Source: Frankiales bacterium
GTDB taxonomy: Bacteria; Actinomycetota; Actinomycetes; Mycobacteriales; Jatrophihabitantaceae
Length of the DNA: 64,000 nt
Direction: 5' to 3'
Assembly: GCA_025966315.1 (NCBI GenBank)
Contig: JAOPUZ010000025.1
Coordinates: 88,166-152,165 of the forward strand
Shown: positions 9,542 to 20,510 of the stretch, one piece after another
How the letters are laid out: every line of letters starts with the position of its first letter
Numbering within the stretch: the stretch's first letter is position 1
Notes under the pieces: generated by a model
Database searches by the model: none
Told to the model about the DNA's origin: nothing
What the model saw: only the letters and a program-made list of their open reading frames with translations
Position numbers and translations under genes: made by a program

Positions 9542-10726
9542 ATGCGGTTTTTGCACACCTCCGACTGGCATCTCGGGCGCACCCTACACGGGGTCGACCT
9601 GCTCGAGGCGCAGGCTGCGGTGCTGCAACAGCTGATCGAGCTGGTCGCTGACCCGCCCGGCGGCACTCCGGTCGACGCCGTCGTGATCGCGGGTGACATC
9701 TTCGACCGCGCGGTGCCGCCGATCGAGGCCGTGACCCTCTTCGAAGCAGTGCTGGCGGCACTGGCAGAGCACTGCACGGTGATCGTCACGGCGGGCAATC
9801 ACGATTCGGCGGTACGGCTGGGCTACGGCTCCGGCCTGTTCACCGACCGGGTGCGGGTGCGGACCACGCTGGATTCGGTGGGCGAGCCGGTACTGCTCGA
9901 CGGCGTCGCCTGCTACCCGCTGCCCTACCTCGACCCGGACGCCGCCCGCCGCGAATTGCAGGACGGATCGGAGGTAATCGAACGCAGCCACCAGGGCGTG
10001 ATGGCGGCGGCCATGCGCCGGGTGCGCGCGGACCTGGCGTCCCGGCCGGCCGGGACGCCTTCGGTGGTCATCGCGCATGCCTTCGTGGTCGGCGGGCAGC
10101 CGAGTGAGAGTGAGCGCTCCATCGTTGTCGGCGGTGTGGACAGCGTCGCCGCCGAAACCTTCGCCGGCATCGATTACGTCGCGCTGGGTCACCTGCACGG
10201 CGCCCAGCAACCGCGCTCGAACTCCGCGACCGTGCTGCGTTACAGCGGCTCACCATTGCGGTACTCGTTCTCCGAGCAACATCATGAGAAATCGGCGACC
10301 CTGGTCGACATCGGACCGGCCGGCAATGTCGTCCTGACGGTGGTCGCGCTTCGCCAGCCACGGGCGATGGCCGACCTGACCGCAACCCTCGACGAGCTGC
10401 TGCACGACGTACGCTTCGCCCGCCACTCGCAGGACTGGGTTCGGGCCACCGTGACCGACCGGGCCCGTCCGGAGCAGCTGTTCGAGCGCCTCGCCGCCCG
10501 ATTCCCGCACGTGCTGCAGATTCGGCATCTACCCAACGGCGTTGAGTCCAGCGCCGCCGTGCCCAGCATCGCCGCAGCCGAAAAGTCCCCCGCCGAGCTC
10601 GCGCAGTCCTTCATCACCGCGGTCACCGGCACCACCGCGGACGAGGCCGAGATTGCCTTGTTCGTGCAGGCCCATGAGATTGCGCAGGCCGGCCTGGCCG
10701 TCGCCGGCGAGATCGGTGGTACCTGA
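9542..10726 (+). CDS. sbcD: Exonuclease SbcCD subunit D
   Basis: 394 aa; MRFLHTSDWHLGRTLHGVDL, VIAGDIFDR, GNHDS phosphoesterase motifs. Confidence 0.95.
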   Translation: MRFLHTSDWHLGRTLHGVDLLEAQAAVLQQLIELVADPPGGTPVDAVVIAGDIFDRAVPPIEAVTLFEAVLAALAEHCTVIVTAGNHDSAVRLGYGSGLFTDRVRVRTTLDSVGEPVLLDGVACYPLPYLDPDAARRELQDGSEVIERSHQGVMAAAMRRVRADLASRPAGTPSVVIAHAFVVGGQPSESERSIVVGGVDSVAAETFAGIDYVALGHLHGAQQPRSNSATVLRYSGSPLRYSFSEQHHEKSATLVDIGPAGNVVLTVVALRQPRAMADLTATLDELLHDVRFARHSQDWVRATVTDRARPEQLFERLAARFPHVLQIRHLPNGVESSAAVPSIAAAEKSPAELAQSFITAVTGTTADEAEIALFVQAHEIAQAGLAVAGEIGGT

Positions 10727-13700
10727 TGCGCCTGCACACCTTGACGATGACGGCGATCGGTCCGTTCGCAGACCGGGTGGACGTCGACTTCGCCCGGCTC
10801 GGTCAGGCCGGGTTGTTCCTGCTCGAGGGACCCACCGGGGCCGGCAAATCCACGGTGATCGACGCGATCTCGTTCGCGCTGTACGGAAAGGTCGCCCAGC
10901 GCGCCGGTGACGGTGGCCGGTTGCGCTCACACCATGCCGCCCCGAGCACCGAGCCGGTGGTCGAGCTGGTGTTCGAGACCCAGGCGGGTCGGTACCGCAT
11001 CCGTCGCACGCCCAGTTACGAGCGGCCAAAGAAGTCCGGTACCGGCACCACCCCGGCCCACATGAGCGTCAAGCTCTGGCGCCTCGGTCCCGAGGACGCT
11101 ACCGGCGACGGGCTCGACGGTGGCGAGTTGCTGTCCAATCGCATCGGCGAGGCCGAAGACGAGATCACCCGCGCGGTCGGCCTCACCCACGAGCAGTTCG
11201 TCCAGACCATGGTCCTGCCGCAGGGCGAGTTCGCCACCTTCCTGCGCTCCAAGACCGAGGACAAGAAGGACCTGCTGCGGCGGTTGTTCGGCACTGAGAT
11301 CGTCAGTCGGATGCAGCGCGAACTCGAGGACGCCCGCCGGGTGGCCGAGCAGGCTCGGGGTCGGGCGATCGAATCCGTTGGCCGGGCCCTGCACGGATTC
11401 CTCGGCGCTGCCGGGCTAGACCAATCTGCGGACGAGCCGATGCCGGCGGCGGACCTCACCGGCGCCGATCTGGCGGTCCGCGTCGAACTGATGCTCGCCG
11501 ACCTGCACGCTGCCGAACGCGCCGCCAACCGCGTGATGACGGCCGCGACGAAACGCGCCAAGGCCACCCAACGCGAACTCGACCGGGCGCTGGACTGGCA
11601 CCGCCGGGCCGAACGGCGCCGCCGTCTCGGCCTCGACGCCGCGGCGCTGGCCGCTCGCGCGCCGGATCTGGAGGTGCTGCGAACCGAGCTGAGGACCGCC
11701 GAACGGGCGGTGACCGTGCAGGATTCGGCCGAGGCGTTGACGTTCGCCATTACCCGGTCCGAGCAGGCCCAGGACGATGAGACAACCATGCGGGTCACGC
11801 TGCCGGCCGAGCTGCGAGCGGCGGAACTGTCCGCCTTGCGGGCGGCTTCGGTCGAGCGCCGCACGGTCATCGGCGCGCTGGCCGCTGACGTCGAACGTGA
11901 GACGGCCCTCGCGGCACACGTCGAACAACAGCGCGCCATCGCGCGCACCCTGCAGGAACTCACGCAGCTTTCGGCGCTCGTCGGGACGGAACTGGCCGCG
12001 CTGCCGGATGCCCTGTCGGCGTTGGCCGCCGAACGCGAGTTGGTCGTCGACCTGGCCGGCGGGCTGAAGCATTTGCCCGCCGAGCTGAACCGGGCGCGAG
12101 CACGCCTCGCTGCGGCCAAACAGGCCGCCGAGCTTGCCGAGAGCGCGGCCATCGAAGAGCAGATCACCGCGACCGTGCTGGCGGATTTGATTCAACTCGA
12201 GCACCGGACCATGACATTGCGGCTCAGCCGAGTGGCCAGCATGGCCGGTGAGCTGGGATTGAAGCTTCGCGACGGCGATCCCTGTGAGGTATGCGGCTCG
12301 CTGGACCATCCCCAGCCGGCACGACCGACGGATGCCCACGTCAGCCAGCAGCAGGTCGAGGGCGCCGAGAAAGACCTCACGCTCATGCGCACGACCGCGA
12401 ACAAGTACCAGGAACGGCTGACCGAACAGCGCAGCGAACTGGCCCAGCTCCGGGTCGCGGCTGACCAGCTCACACCGGAACAAGCCGCTCAGAAGGTGGC
12501 CGAATTGCAGGGCGCCTGTGCGGCGGCCGAGCAGGCCGCGTTGCGATCGACCGAGCTCGACGCCGAATTGATCGAGCGGCACGCCCGGCAGGACGGGCTG
12601 GCGCAGCAGCTCGCCGAAGCCACGGTTCAGCGAGCAGGGCTGACCGAGCGGCACGACGCGGTGAGCCTGCGGGTGGACGACGACGTGCGGCGGCTCGCCA
12701 CCGCGCGGGACGGTCATGAATCGGTGCCGGCCCGAATCGACGCACTCAAAACGGACTGCCGCCGGTTGGACGGGGCCGTCGATGCCGTTCTCGACGCCGC
12801 CACGGCCCTGGCCACCGCCCGCCATTGTGGCGAGGAGTTTCAGGCCGCTCTCGCTCGCGCCGGCTTCGAGCACCAACGGGACTGGCAAGATGCGCGGCGC
12901 GACACCGCCCGGCTTTCCGAACTACGGGCGGTGATTCGAGAGTTCGATGACGCACTGGTGGCGGTCCAGCGTGCGCTCGCGGAACCGGAACTCAACACCG
13001 AGGATTTGCAAGCCCCGGCACCGGATCAGCTGGCGGCCGACCGCGCGGCCCAGGACGCGGACGAGGCTCGGCAGGTCGCGGTATCCGCGCACGGATCGGC
13101 CCGCGACCGGTACGAATCGGCGGCGAACCAGGCCAGCCGCCTGATCGCGCTGATCGATCAGCACCAGGTGATCCTGCGCGACACCGCGCCGGCGATCCGG
13201 GTGGGCAACCTCACGGCTGGTCTCGGCGAGAACCGGCTCCGGATGGAGCTGACCACCTTTGTACTGACGCAACGATTCGCCGACGTGGTTGCTGCGGCCA
13301 ACCATGAGCTGCGCCGCATGTCGAGCGGGCGATACGAACTCGCACATTCAAGCGTGCGGAGCGGCAGCGCGCGGTCCGGGCTGGGACTGCTCGTGCAGGA
13401 CCTGCACACTGGTCGTTCTCGAGATCCCGGCACCCTGTCCGGTGGCGAGACGTTCTACGTCTCGTTGGCGCTGGCGTTGGGGTTGGCCGACGTGGTGCGG
13501 GCGGAGTCCGGCGGCGTCGAACTCGGCACGCTTTTCGTGGACGAAGGCTTCGGCAGCCTCGATCCCGAGGTGCTGGACGAGGTCCTCGATGTGCTGGACG
13601 GCCTGCGCGCGGGTGGCCGCACGGTAGGCGTCGTCAGCCACGTCCCAGAATTGAAGGCACGAATCCCCGACCGGATCGAGGTACGCCGCAATCCGGACGG

Positions 13701-13728
13701 CTCATCGCGCCTCCAGCTCACGACCTGA
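10726..13728 (+). CDS. sbcC: Exonuclease SbcCD subunit C (SMC-like ATPase)
   Basis: 1000 aa; Walker A LEGPTGAGKSTVIDAISFALYG, CxxC (CEVCGSLDHP), LSGGETFYVSLALALGLAD. Confidence 0.95.
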   Translation: MRLHTLTMTAIGPFADRVDVDFARLGQAGLFLLEGPTGAGKSTVIDAISFALYGKVAQRAGDGGRLRSHHAAPSTEPVVELVFETQAGRYRIRRTPSYERPKKSGTGTTPAHMSVKLWRLGPEDATGDGLDGGELLSNRIGEAEDEITRAVGLTHEQFVQTMVLPQGEFATFLRSKTEDKKDLLRRLFGTEIVSRMQRELEDARRVAEQARGRAIESVGRALHGFLGAAGLDQSADEPMPAADLTGADLAVRVELMLADLHAAERAANRVMTAATKRAKATQRELDRALDWHRRAERRRRLGLDAAALAARAPDLEVLRTELRTAERAVTVQDSAEALTFAITRSEQAQDDETTMRVTLPAELRAAELSALRAASVERRTVIGALAADVERETALAAHVEQQRAIARTLQELTQLSALVGTELAALPDALSALAAERELVVDLAGGLKHLPAELNRARARLAAAKQAAELAESAAIEEQITATVLADLIQLEHRTMTLRLSRVASMAGELGLKLRDGDPCEVCGSLDHPQPARPTDAHVSQQQVEGAEKDLTLMRTTANKYQERLTEQRSELAQLRVAADQLTPEQAAQKVAELQGACAAAEQAALRSTELDAELIERHARQDGLAQQLAEATVQRAGLTERHDAVSLRVDDDVRRLATARDGHESVPARIDALKTDCRRLDGAVDAVLDAATALATARHCGEEFQAALARAGFEHQRDWQDARRDTARLSELRAVIREFDDALVAVQRALAEPELNTEDLQAPAPDQLAADRAAQDADEARQVAVSAHGSARDRYESAANQASRLIALIDQHQVILRDTAPAIRVGNLTAGLGENRLRMELTTFVLTQRFADVVAAANHELRRMSSGRYELAHSSVRSGSARSGLGLLVQDLHTGRSRDPGTLSGGETFYVSLALALGLADVVRAESGGVELGTLFVDEGFGSLDPEVLDEVLDVLDGLRAGGRTVGVVSHVPELKARIPDRIEVRRNPDGSSRLQLTT

Positions 13729-13771
13729 CCGGCGCCCACACCGAGCCCGGTTAGCGGACCGAGCCCACGAC

Positions 13772-13850
13772 ACCGAGCCCAGCCCACCACGCCCAGCCCA
13801 GCCCAGCCCAGCCCACCACACCCAGCCCACCACACCCAGCCCGACACCCC
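13772..13850. repeat. Low-complexity (GCCCA)n / CACACCCAGCC repeat; G-rich on minus strand
   Basis: ccagcccaccacgcccagcccagcccagcccagcccaccacacccagcccaccacaccc between sbcC and enoyl-CoA hydratase. Confidence 0.9.
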
Positions 13851-13860
13851 AGCCACCTCG

Positions 13861-14640
13861 TCACAACGCCGGACGCCAGCTGAACCGAGGTTTGCGCCTT
13901 TCCAGGAACGCCATCGGGCCCTCGGCTACGTCCGGGCTGGCGGCCCACTGCGCGGACCAGTCACGCTGCAATTCATCCGCGTCCGAACCGTCGGCGATTG
14001 CGTTCACGATCTGTTTCATGGCCGCCTGGGTCAGCGGCGACAGCGGCAGCATCGCGGCCACGAGTTCAGCCGCCCGCGCGGTCAACTCATCGGCCGGCAC
14101 GATCTCGCAGATCAGTCCGATCCGTAAAGCCCGTTCCGCCGAGATCGCGCTGGCGGTGAACAGCAGCTGCTTCGTCTCGGCCGGACCGATCAACGCCACC
14201 ATGGCTCGGGTCGAGCTCACCGGATACACCAGCCCCAACCGTGCGGGCGGCACCGCGAAGCTCGCCGTCTCATCGGCGATCCGCAGGTCGCACGCCAGCG
14301 CGATCTGGTTGCCGCCACCCACACAATGGCCCCGGATCGTCGCGATGGTCGGAACCCGGACAGCACGGATCGCCTGCTCGGCCGCGGCAACGGCCGCCTT
14401 CACCTCGGCATCGTCGGCCGAGACCGATCCGATGTCAGCCCCGGCGCAGAAGGAAGGCCCAGCACCGGTCACCACGACGGCCCGCAGCTCGGCGTCCAGG
14501 TCCAGCGCGGTGAAGATCGCGGCCAGATCCCGCCACATCTGGGCCGTCATCGCGTTGCGCTTCGATGGTCGATCGATGGTCACATAAGCCACGAAGTCGA
14601 TGTTCTCCACCGAGAAGTTCGGCCATTGCGCTGAGGTCAT
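13861..14640 (-). CDS. Enoyl-CoA hydratase/isomerase family protein
   Basis: 259 aa; VTIDRPSKRNAMT, AVVVTGAGPSFCAGADIG, RGHCVGGGNQIALACDLRIA. Confidence 0.93.
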   Translation of the reverse strand: MTSAQWPNFSVENIDFVAYVTIDRPSKRNAMTAQMWRDLAAIFTALDLDAELRAVVVTGAGPSFCAGADIGSVSADDAEVKAAVAAAEQAIRAVRVPTIATIRGHCVGGGNQIALACDLRIADETASFAVPPARLGLVYPVSSTRAMVALIGPAETKQLLFTASAISAERALRIGLICEIVPADELTARAAELVAAMLPLSPLTQAAMKQIVNAIADGSDADELQRDWSAQWAASPDVAEGPMAFLERRKPRFSWRPAL

Positions 14641-14643
14641 GGC

Positions 14644-15459
14644 TCAATCGAACCAGGTCGTGACCGACGCATGATCACTCCACCGCTCGGCGTAACTCGG
14701 CGCACGGCCGACTTCTGATTTGACCGATCGGTCGGCGAGCCCGGGTGTGGCCAGCTGGTAGTCGATCCGCCAACCGGTGTCGGCATCGAAGGCCCGGCCA
14801 CGCCAGGACCACCACGTGTAGGGCCCCGGGCCGTCACCACCGTGCCGGCGTCCCAGATCGGCCCAGCCGGCAGCCAGCCAGCGATCGAGGTAAGCCCGCT
14901 CACCGTCGAGGAACCCGGCCCGACCTAGATTGCCCTTCCAATTCTTCAAATCCTCCGGGCGGTGCGCCACGTTGAGGTCGCCGGTGATCACCGCCCCGCC
15001 ACCACCACTGGCGGCGCGAGCGTTCAGCAAATCGAGCCGGGCCGACATAGCGTCCAGAAACGCGTACTTCTCGACCTGGCGCTCGGTGCCGGCCTCGCCG
15101 GTGAACACATACCCCGACGCCACTGTGACGACGCCGGCCGGCGTGTCCAGCTCGACCTCGAGCCACCGACCGGCTGAGCCGAAGCCGGGCAGCCCTATGC
15201 GAACCACCCTCGGGGCCACCCGACTCAACACCGCCACGCCCGCGTGGCCTTTACGCTCGGCGACCGCATGCGCGACCTGCCAGTCCCCGAGCCCACCCCC
15301 GGCCAGTGCGGCGAGCAGTTGGACGTCGTCGGCGCGGACCTCCTGCAAGGTGATCGCCACGGCGGCGTGACTCTCGGCCTGCGCGGCGAGCCAGCTCAGC
15401 CCGCCGCGTCGCAGCGCTGCCCGCGCCCCGTTGACGTTGGCGCTCAGGATCGAGAACAA
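14644..15459 (-). CDS. Exodeoxyribonuclease III
   Basis: 271 aa; ILSANVNGARAA, LQEVRADD, GDLNVAHRPEDLKN, RIDYQLATPGL. Confidence 0.92.
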   Translation of the reverse strand: MFSILSANVNGARAALRRGGLSWLAAQAESHAAVAITLQEVRADDVQLLAALAGGGLGDWQVAHAVAERKGHAGVAVLSRVAPRVVRIGLPGFGSAGRWLEVELDTPAGVVTVASGYVFTGEAGTERQVEKYAFLDAMSARLDLLNARAASGGGGAVITGDLNVAHRPEDLKNWKGNLGRAGFLDGERAYLDRWLAAGWADLGRRHGGDGPGPYTWWSWRGRAFDADTGWRIDYQLATPGLADRSVKSEVGRAPSYAERWSDHASVTTWFD

Positions 15460-15463
15460 GCCG

Positions 15464-16678
15464 TCAGGCCATGGCCTTCTGCAGGTTGGCGTCGATCGCG
15501 GCCAGGAAGTCCTCGGTCGTCAGCCACGGCGTGTCGGCCGAGATGAGGGCCGCCAAGTCCTTGGTCATCTGGCCGCTTTCGACCGTCTCGATGCAGACGC
15601 GCTCCAGCGTCTCGGCGAAGGTGGTGACCTCGGGGGTGTTGTCCATCCGGCCGCGATAAGCAAGTCCGCGGGTCCAGGCGAAGATCGAGGCGATCGGGTT
15701 GGTAGAGGTCGGTTTGCCCTGCTGGTGCTGGCGATAGTGCCGGGTGACGGTCCCGTGGGCGGCCTCGGCCTCGACCGTATTGCCGTCCGGGGTCATCAGC
15801 ACCGATGTCATCAGGCCGAGCGAGCCGAAACCCTGCGCGACGGTGTCGGACTGCACGTCACCGTCGTAGTTCTTGCAGGCCCAGACGTAGCCGCCTTCCC
15901 ACTTCATCGCCGACGCGACCATATCGTCGATCAAGCGGTGCTCGTAGGTGATACCGGCGGTTTCGAAATCGGCCTTGAACTCGGTTTCGAACACCTCCTG
16001 GAAGATGTCCTTGAACCGGCCGTCGTAGCCCTTGAGGATCGTGTTCTTGGTCGACAGGTAAACCGGGTAGGTGCGATCCAGGCCGTAGCGCATCGACGCC
16101 CGGGCAAAGTCACGGATCGAGTCGTCCAGGTTGTACATCGCCATGGCCACGCCGGCGCCCGGGAACTCGTACACGTTCAGCTCGATCGGCGCAGAGCCGT
16201 CCTTGGGGGTGAACGTCATAGTCAGGGTGCCCTCGCCGGGGACCTTGAGGTCGGTGGCGCGGTACTGGTCGCCGAAGGCGTGCCGCCCGATCACGATGGG
16301 CTTGGTCCAACCAGGCACCAGTCGCGGGACATTGGAGATGACGATGGGCTCGCGGAAAATCACGCCACCCAGAATGTTACGAATCGTCCCGTTCGGGGAC
16401 TTCCACATCTGCTTGAGGCCGAATTCCTCGACGCGAGCCTCGTCCGGAGTGATCGTCGCGCACTTGACGCCGACGCCGTGTCGCTTGATCGCGTTCGCGG
16501 CGTCGATGGTGACCTGATCGTCGGTGGCGTCGCGGTGTTCGATGCCGAGGTCGTAGTAATCCAGATTGATGTCGAGATACGGATGGATGAGGCGGTCCTT
16601 GATGAACTGCCAGATGATCCGTGTCATTTCGTCGCCGTCAAGTTCGACGACCGTGCCTACTACCTTGATCTTGGACAT
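15464..16678 (-). CDS. icd: NADP-dependent isocitrate dehydrogenase
   Basis: [57 protein letters not shown]; eukaryote-type IDH sequence. Start placed at MSKIKV. Confidence 0.95.
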   Translation of the reverse strand: MSKIKVVGTVVELDGDEMTRIIWQFIKDRLIHPYLDINLDYYDLGIEHRDATDDQVTIDAANAIKRHGVGVKCATITPDEARVEEFGLKQMWKSPNGTIRNILGGVIFREPIVISNVPRLVPGWTKPIVIGRHAFGDQYRATDLKVPGEGTLTMTFTPKDGSAPIELNVYEFPGAGVAMAMYNLDDSIRDFARASMRYGLDRTYPVYLSTKNTILKGYDGRFKDIFQEVFETEFKADFETAGITYEHRLIDDMVASAMKWEGGYVWACKNYDGDVQSDTVAQGFGSLGLMTSVLMTPDGNTVEAEAAHGTVTRHYRQHQQGKPTSTNPIASIFAWTRGLAYRGRMDNTPEVTTFAETLERVCIETVESGQMTKDLAALISADTPWLTTEDFLAAIDANLQKAMA

Positions 16679-16852
16679 GCCCACCCTCTCAGCTAAGCCG
16701 AACCCGGCCGCTCGCTCCTCGGCCCACATCAATTCGGCCGATCTGACGGAAATCTCGCCCTTGGCCGCAGCCTACTCAGCCGGTCCCGGCGCGTTCGGCC
16801 GCCGTCGGACCAGCCGACCCGCGTCACAGTGTTCAAAGTATGTTGCTACACC

Positions 16853-18586
16853 ATGACGAACAACGACGCCGGCGACATCTCAGCCGGTTCCACCGCGACG
16901 GGCCACGACACCGGGACAACTCGGCGTCGTACCGCGGCCGACGTGGTGGCCGATCGCTACCTGCAACGGCACGCGGCGCTCGACCCGGTGATGGCAACCA
17001 CCATCGGGTTGACCGGCCACGATGCGGACCTCCCCGATCTGTCCCCCGCCGGCCTGGACGCCGTCGATGATCTGCTGACCCGCACCAGGTCCGAGCTGGA
17101 AGCCATCTCCGCCGTGGACGTGGTCGACCTGGTCACCATCGACGCCCTGGCCGACCAGCTCGAAGTCGGCATCGACCTGCACGTGCTGGGCGCTGACCTG
17201 TCCCTGTTGAACAACATCTCCAGCCCGGTCCAATCGTTGCGCGACGTCTTCGATCTGATGCCCACCGATACGCCGGATGACTGGGCCGTGGTGGCCACCC
17301 GGATGGGCAAGATCCCGACCGCCATCGACGGTTACATCGCCTCGCTGCGGTTGGCGGCCCACCGCGGTGACGTCGCGCCGGTGCGCCAGGTCCGGGCCGC
17401 GATCACCCAGTGCGAGCGCAACCTCGGCGCGGACGGCTTCTTCGCGAGGCTGGCCGGGTCGGCGCAGTCCGACCCGCTGCCGGAATCCGTGCAGGCCGAT
17501 CTGGATCGGGCCGCGGGCACGGCTCAGCAGGGCTATCAGAGCCTGCTGAGCTTCCTGTCCGACGAGCTGGCCAATCAGGCGCGGACGGAAGACGCCTGCG
17601 GAGCCGAGCGCTATGCCGTCCATTCTCGCCGGTTCCTGGGCACCCAGATCGATCTCGCCGAGACCTACGCATGGGGCCAACAGGAGCTGGCTCGGATCAC
17701 GGCCCTGATGCAGGACACCGCCGAGGCGGTCAAATCCGGCGCATCGGTGGCCGAGGCGATCGCGCAGCTGGACAGCGACCCGGCGCGCAAATTGCACGGC
17801 ACCGACGCCCTGCAGGCCTGGATGCAGCAGACCTCGGACGCGGTCATCGAGGTACTTTCCGGGACCCATTTCGACATCCCGGAACCGATCCGCCGGCTCG
17901 AATGCCGGATCGCGCCGACCACTAGCGGCGGCATCTATTACACCGGCCCGTCCGACGATTTCTCCCGGCCGGGACGGATGTGGTGGTCGGTGCCCGACGG
18001 CGTCACCGAATTCTCCACCTGGCGGGAATTGACCACGGTCTACCACGAGGGCGTTCCCGGACATCATCTGCAGATCGCTCAGACCGTCTACCGCAAGCAG
18101 TTACTCAACAGCTGGCGCCGGCTCGGCTCCTGGGTCTCTGGACACGGCGAGGGCTGGGCCCTCTACGCCGAGTGGCTGATGGCCGATCTCGGCTACATGG
18201 ACGATCCCGGCAACCGGCTCGGGCTGCTGGACGGGCAGTCGCTGCGGGCGGCGCGGGTCGTACTGGACATCGGCGTGCACTGCGGCTTCACCGCGCCGGA
18301 CGAGGTCGGCGGCGGGGCGTGGAACTACGACAAGGCGTGGAAATTCCTCACCGCCCACTGCAACATGGCCGAGGGCTTCCTGCGCTTCGAGCTGGACCGT
18401 TACCTGGGCTGGCCGGGGCAGGCCCCGTCCTACAAGATCGGCGAACGGCTCTGGCTGCAACTACGGGACGAAACCCGCGCCCGGCAAGGCGACGCCTTCG
18501 ACCTGAAGGCCTTCCACCGGCGCGCCCTCGACATCGGCAGTGTCGGCCTCGACGTGCTGCGTAAGGCGGTATTGCAGGGCGCCTGA
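16853..18586 (+). CDS. DUF885 domain-containing protein (putative zinc metallopeptidase-like)
   Basis: YHEGVPGHHLQIAQ, GHGEGWALYAEWLM. Start at MTNNDAGD preferred. Confidence 0.88.
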   Translation: MTNNDAGDISAGSTATGHDTGTTRRRTAADVVADRYLQRHAALDPVMATTIGLTGHDADLPDLSPAGLDAVDDLLTRTRSELEAISAVDVVDLVTIDALADQLEVGIDLHVLGADLSLLNNISSPVQSLRDVFDLMPTDTPDDWAVVATRMGKIPTAIDGYIASLRLAAHRGDVAPVRQVRAAITQCERNLGADGFFARLAGSAQSDPLPESVQADLDRAAGTAQQGYQSLLSFLSDELANQARTEDACGAERYAVHSRRFLGTQIDLAETYAWGQQELARITALMQDTAEAVKSGASVAEAIAQLDSDPARKLHGTDALQAWMQQTSDAVIEVLSGTHFDIPEPIRRLECRIAPTTSGGIYYTGPSDDFSRPGRMWWSVPDGVTEFSTWRELTTVYHEGVPGHHLQIAQTVYRKQLLNSWRRLGSWVSGHGEGWALYAEWLMADLGYMDDPGNRLGLLDGQSLRAARVVLDIGVHCGFTAPDEVGGGAWNYDKAWKFLTAHCNMAEGFLRFELDRYLGWPGQAPSYKIGERLWLQLRDETRARQGDAFDLKAFHRRALDIGSVGLDVLRKAVLQGA

Positions 18587-18662
18587 ACGTTCCGGCGAGT
18601 TCGACCGCGGACCGCAACATTCACGAAACCTGCCACCCGGCCGGGGCTGACACACTCCCGAG

Positions 18663-20510
18663 GTGAACCCGGCCGGATCGAGCGGTGCCGCCGTGAACGA
18701 AGCGGCCGAGCACTTGTTGGGGCACGTGATCGTGTGCGGCCTGAACGACGTCGGCCTGCGGATCGTCGAGCAGCTGCAATCGGCCGGCGAGCAGGTGCTG
18801 GTCATCGATGACGGCAGCAATCCGCGGTTGACCCGGATCGTCACCGGCCTGGCTGTGCTGGTGCACACCGGCGACGCGCGCCGGCCCGACACCTTGAGAC
18901 GCGCCGGCCTACTCGGCGCGGCCGCACTGATCAGCGTCGCCGATCAGGACTTGCTGAACCTCGAGATCACCCTGCTGGCCCGCGAACTGGCCCCGGACGC
19001 TCGCATCGTCGTGCAGCTGACGAACGCGGCGGTCGGCCGGGCGGTGTCCCGGTTGGGCGGCGCGGTACGGGTTCTCGACACGGCCACCTTGGCCGCGCCG
19101 TCCTTCGTGGAAGCCTGTTTGAACCGCCATGAGCACGAGATCTACCTGGACGGGCTCACCTTTCAGGTGGTGCAACGGGTGGTCGAACACCACGCGGTGC
19201 TGCGCAGCGCGTTCGGCGATCTGGCCCCGCTGGCCGTAATACCCGCGGCCGGCGGCCCGATGGCGGTCTGTCCGGGCCGTGATCTCGCCGTGGAACCGGG
19301 CGACGTGGTGACGCTGGTCGGAACCGAGGACCAGCTGGCCGCGCGGCGGATGCCGCACGAGGTGGTCACCGCGACGCGCGAGGTCAATCCGGGGATGGCG
19401 CGATTGACCCGCATCGTGCTGGCGATGCGCGGCATGCTGGGCGACGTCGAGCGGGCCTTCTGGCTCTCGGTGCTGGCGCTGGTGTCGGTCGGCGCGCTGT
19501 CCGTCGTGCTGCTGATGATCAGCTACGACGGGCCGGACGACAAGCGGATGGGCGTGGTCGACGCCGGCTATTTCACGGTGGAAACCCTTACCACCGTGGG
19601 GTTCGGCGATTTCTACTTCGCCAAGCAGGAAACCTGGCTGCGGCTGTGGGCGATCGGCTTGATGATCATCGGCGCCACCTTGGTGACCATCCTGTACGCC
19701 CGGCTGACCGATCTGCTCATCACGCGGCGGATGGCCAGCACCGCGGGCCGGCGACGTACGGCGCGGATGAGCGGCCACATCGTGCTGGTCGGACTGGGTG
19801 CGGTGGGCCTGCGGGTGCTGGAGCAGCTGCACGAGGCCAACCGCAGCGTCGCCGTCCTGGAACGCGATGCGAACAACCGTTACCTCAGCGCCGCGCGGGC
19901 CCTGAACGTTCCCGTGGTCTTCGGCGATTCCACGCTTCGGTCGGATTTGCAGGCCGCCGGTCTGGCCCGCGCCGCGTCCGTGGCGGTGCTGACCAGCAAT
20001 GACCTGGCCAACATCGAGACGGGTTTGGCGGTGGATGACCTGCTGGCCGAGCGCCGCGGCGAGGTTCCCGTGGTGCTCAGGGTGTTCGACCGTCAGCTGG
20101 CCGGCATCGTCGGGCACAGTTTCGGTTTCAGCCAGGTACGGTCCACGTCGGCGCTGGCCGCGCCCTGGTTCGTCGGTGCGGCCTTGGGCCTGACCATCCT
20201 GAGCACGTTCTACGTCGAGGCCCAACCGTTCCTGGTCGGGCAGTTGACCGTGACCTCGGGCGGCGGCCTGGCCGGGCATCCGATGGCAGAATTAGGCGCT
20301 CGAATAAGGGTGATCGCGATCAGCCGGCGCGGCAGTATCAGCGTCAAAGGCACAGCCGACGAAGCTGGCTTCGGTGGTGGTCTGGAGTACCCGCCGCGTC
20401 GCGATACCCGGTTCGCCCCCGGGGACCGCGCGTTCATCGTCGGCCCGTACGAGGAACTACTGCAGGTGTTACGCCGCGAGCGTGGCGCCTCAGGCGGGCC
20501 AGTCGGCTAG
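18663..20510 (+). CDS. Potassium channel/TrkA-N (RCK) family protein with two NAD-binding domains
   Basis: 615 aa; HVIVCGLNDVGLRIVEQL, TVGFGDFYF pore-like motif, HIVLVGLGAVGLRVLEQL. Confidence 0.88.
   Translation: MNPAGSSGAAVNEAAEHLLGHVIVCGLNDVGLRIVEQLQSAGEQVLVIDDGSNPRLTRIVTGLAVLVHTGDARRPDTLRRAGLLGAAALISVADQDLLNLEITLLARELAPDARIVVQLTNAAVGRAVSRLGGAVRVLDTATLAAPSFVEACLNRHEHEIYLDGLTFQVVQRVVEHHAVLRSAFGDLAPLAVIPAAGGPMAVCPGRDLAVEPGDVVTLVGTEDQLAARRMPHEVVTATREVNPGMARLTRIVLAMRGMLGDVERAFWLSVLALVSVGALSVVLLMISYDGPDDKRMGVVDAGYFTVETLTTVGFGDFYFAKQETWLRLWAIGLMIIGATLVTILYARLTDLLITRRMASTAGRRRTARMSGHIVLVGLGAVGLRVLEQLHEANRSVAVLERDANNRYLSAARALNVPVVFGDSTLRSDLQAAGLARAASVAVLTSNDLANIETGLAVDDLLAERRGEVPVVLRVFDRQLAGIVGHSFGFSQVRSTSALAAPWFVGAALGLTILSTFYVEAQPFLVGQLTVTSGGGLAGHPMAELGARIRVIAISRRGSISVKGTADEAGFGGGLEYPPRRDTRFAPGDRAFIVGPYEELLQVLRRERGASGGPVG

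Noticed and set aside
16139-16160. CGCCATGGCCACGCC, resembling the palindrome centre
   Set aside because: No GTCCTA/TAGGAC ends; conserved icd coding sequence.
15431-16696. 421-aa + strand ORF
   Set aside because: Antisense mirror of the well-supported icd gene.
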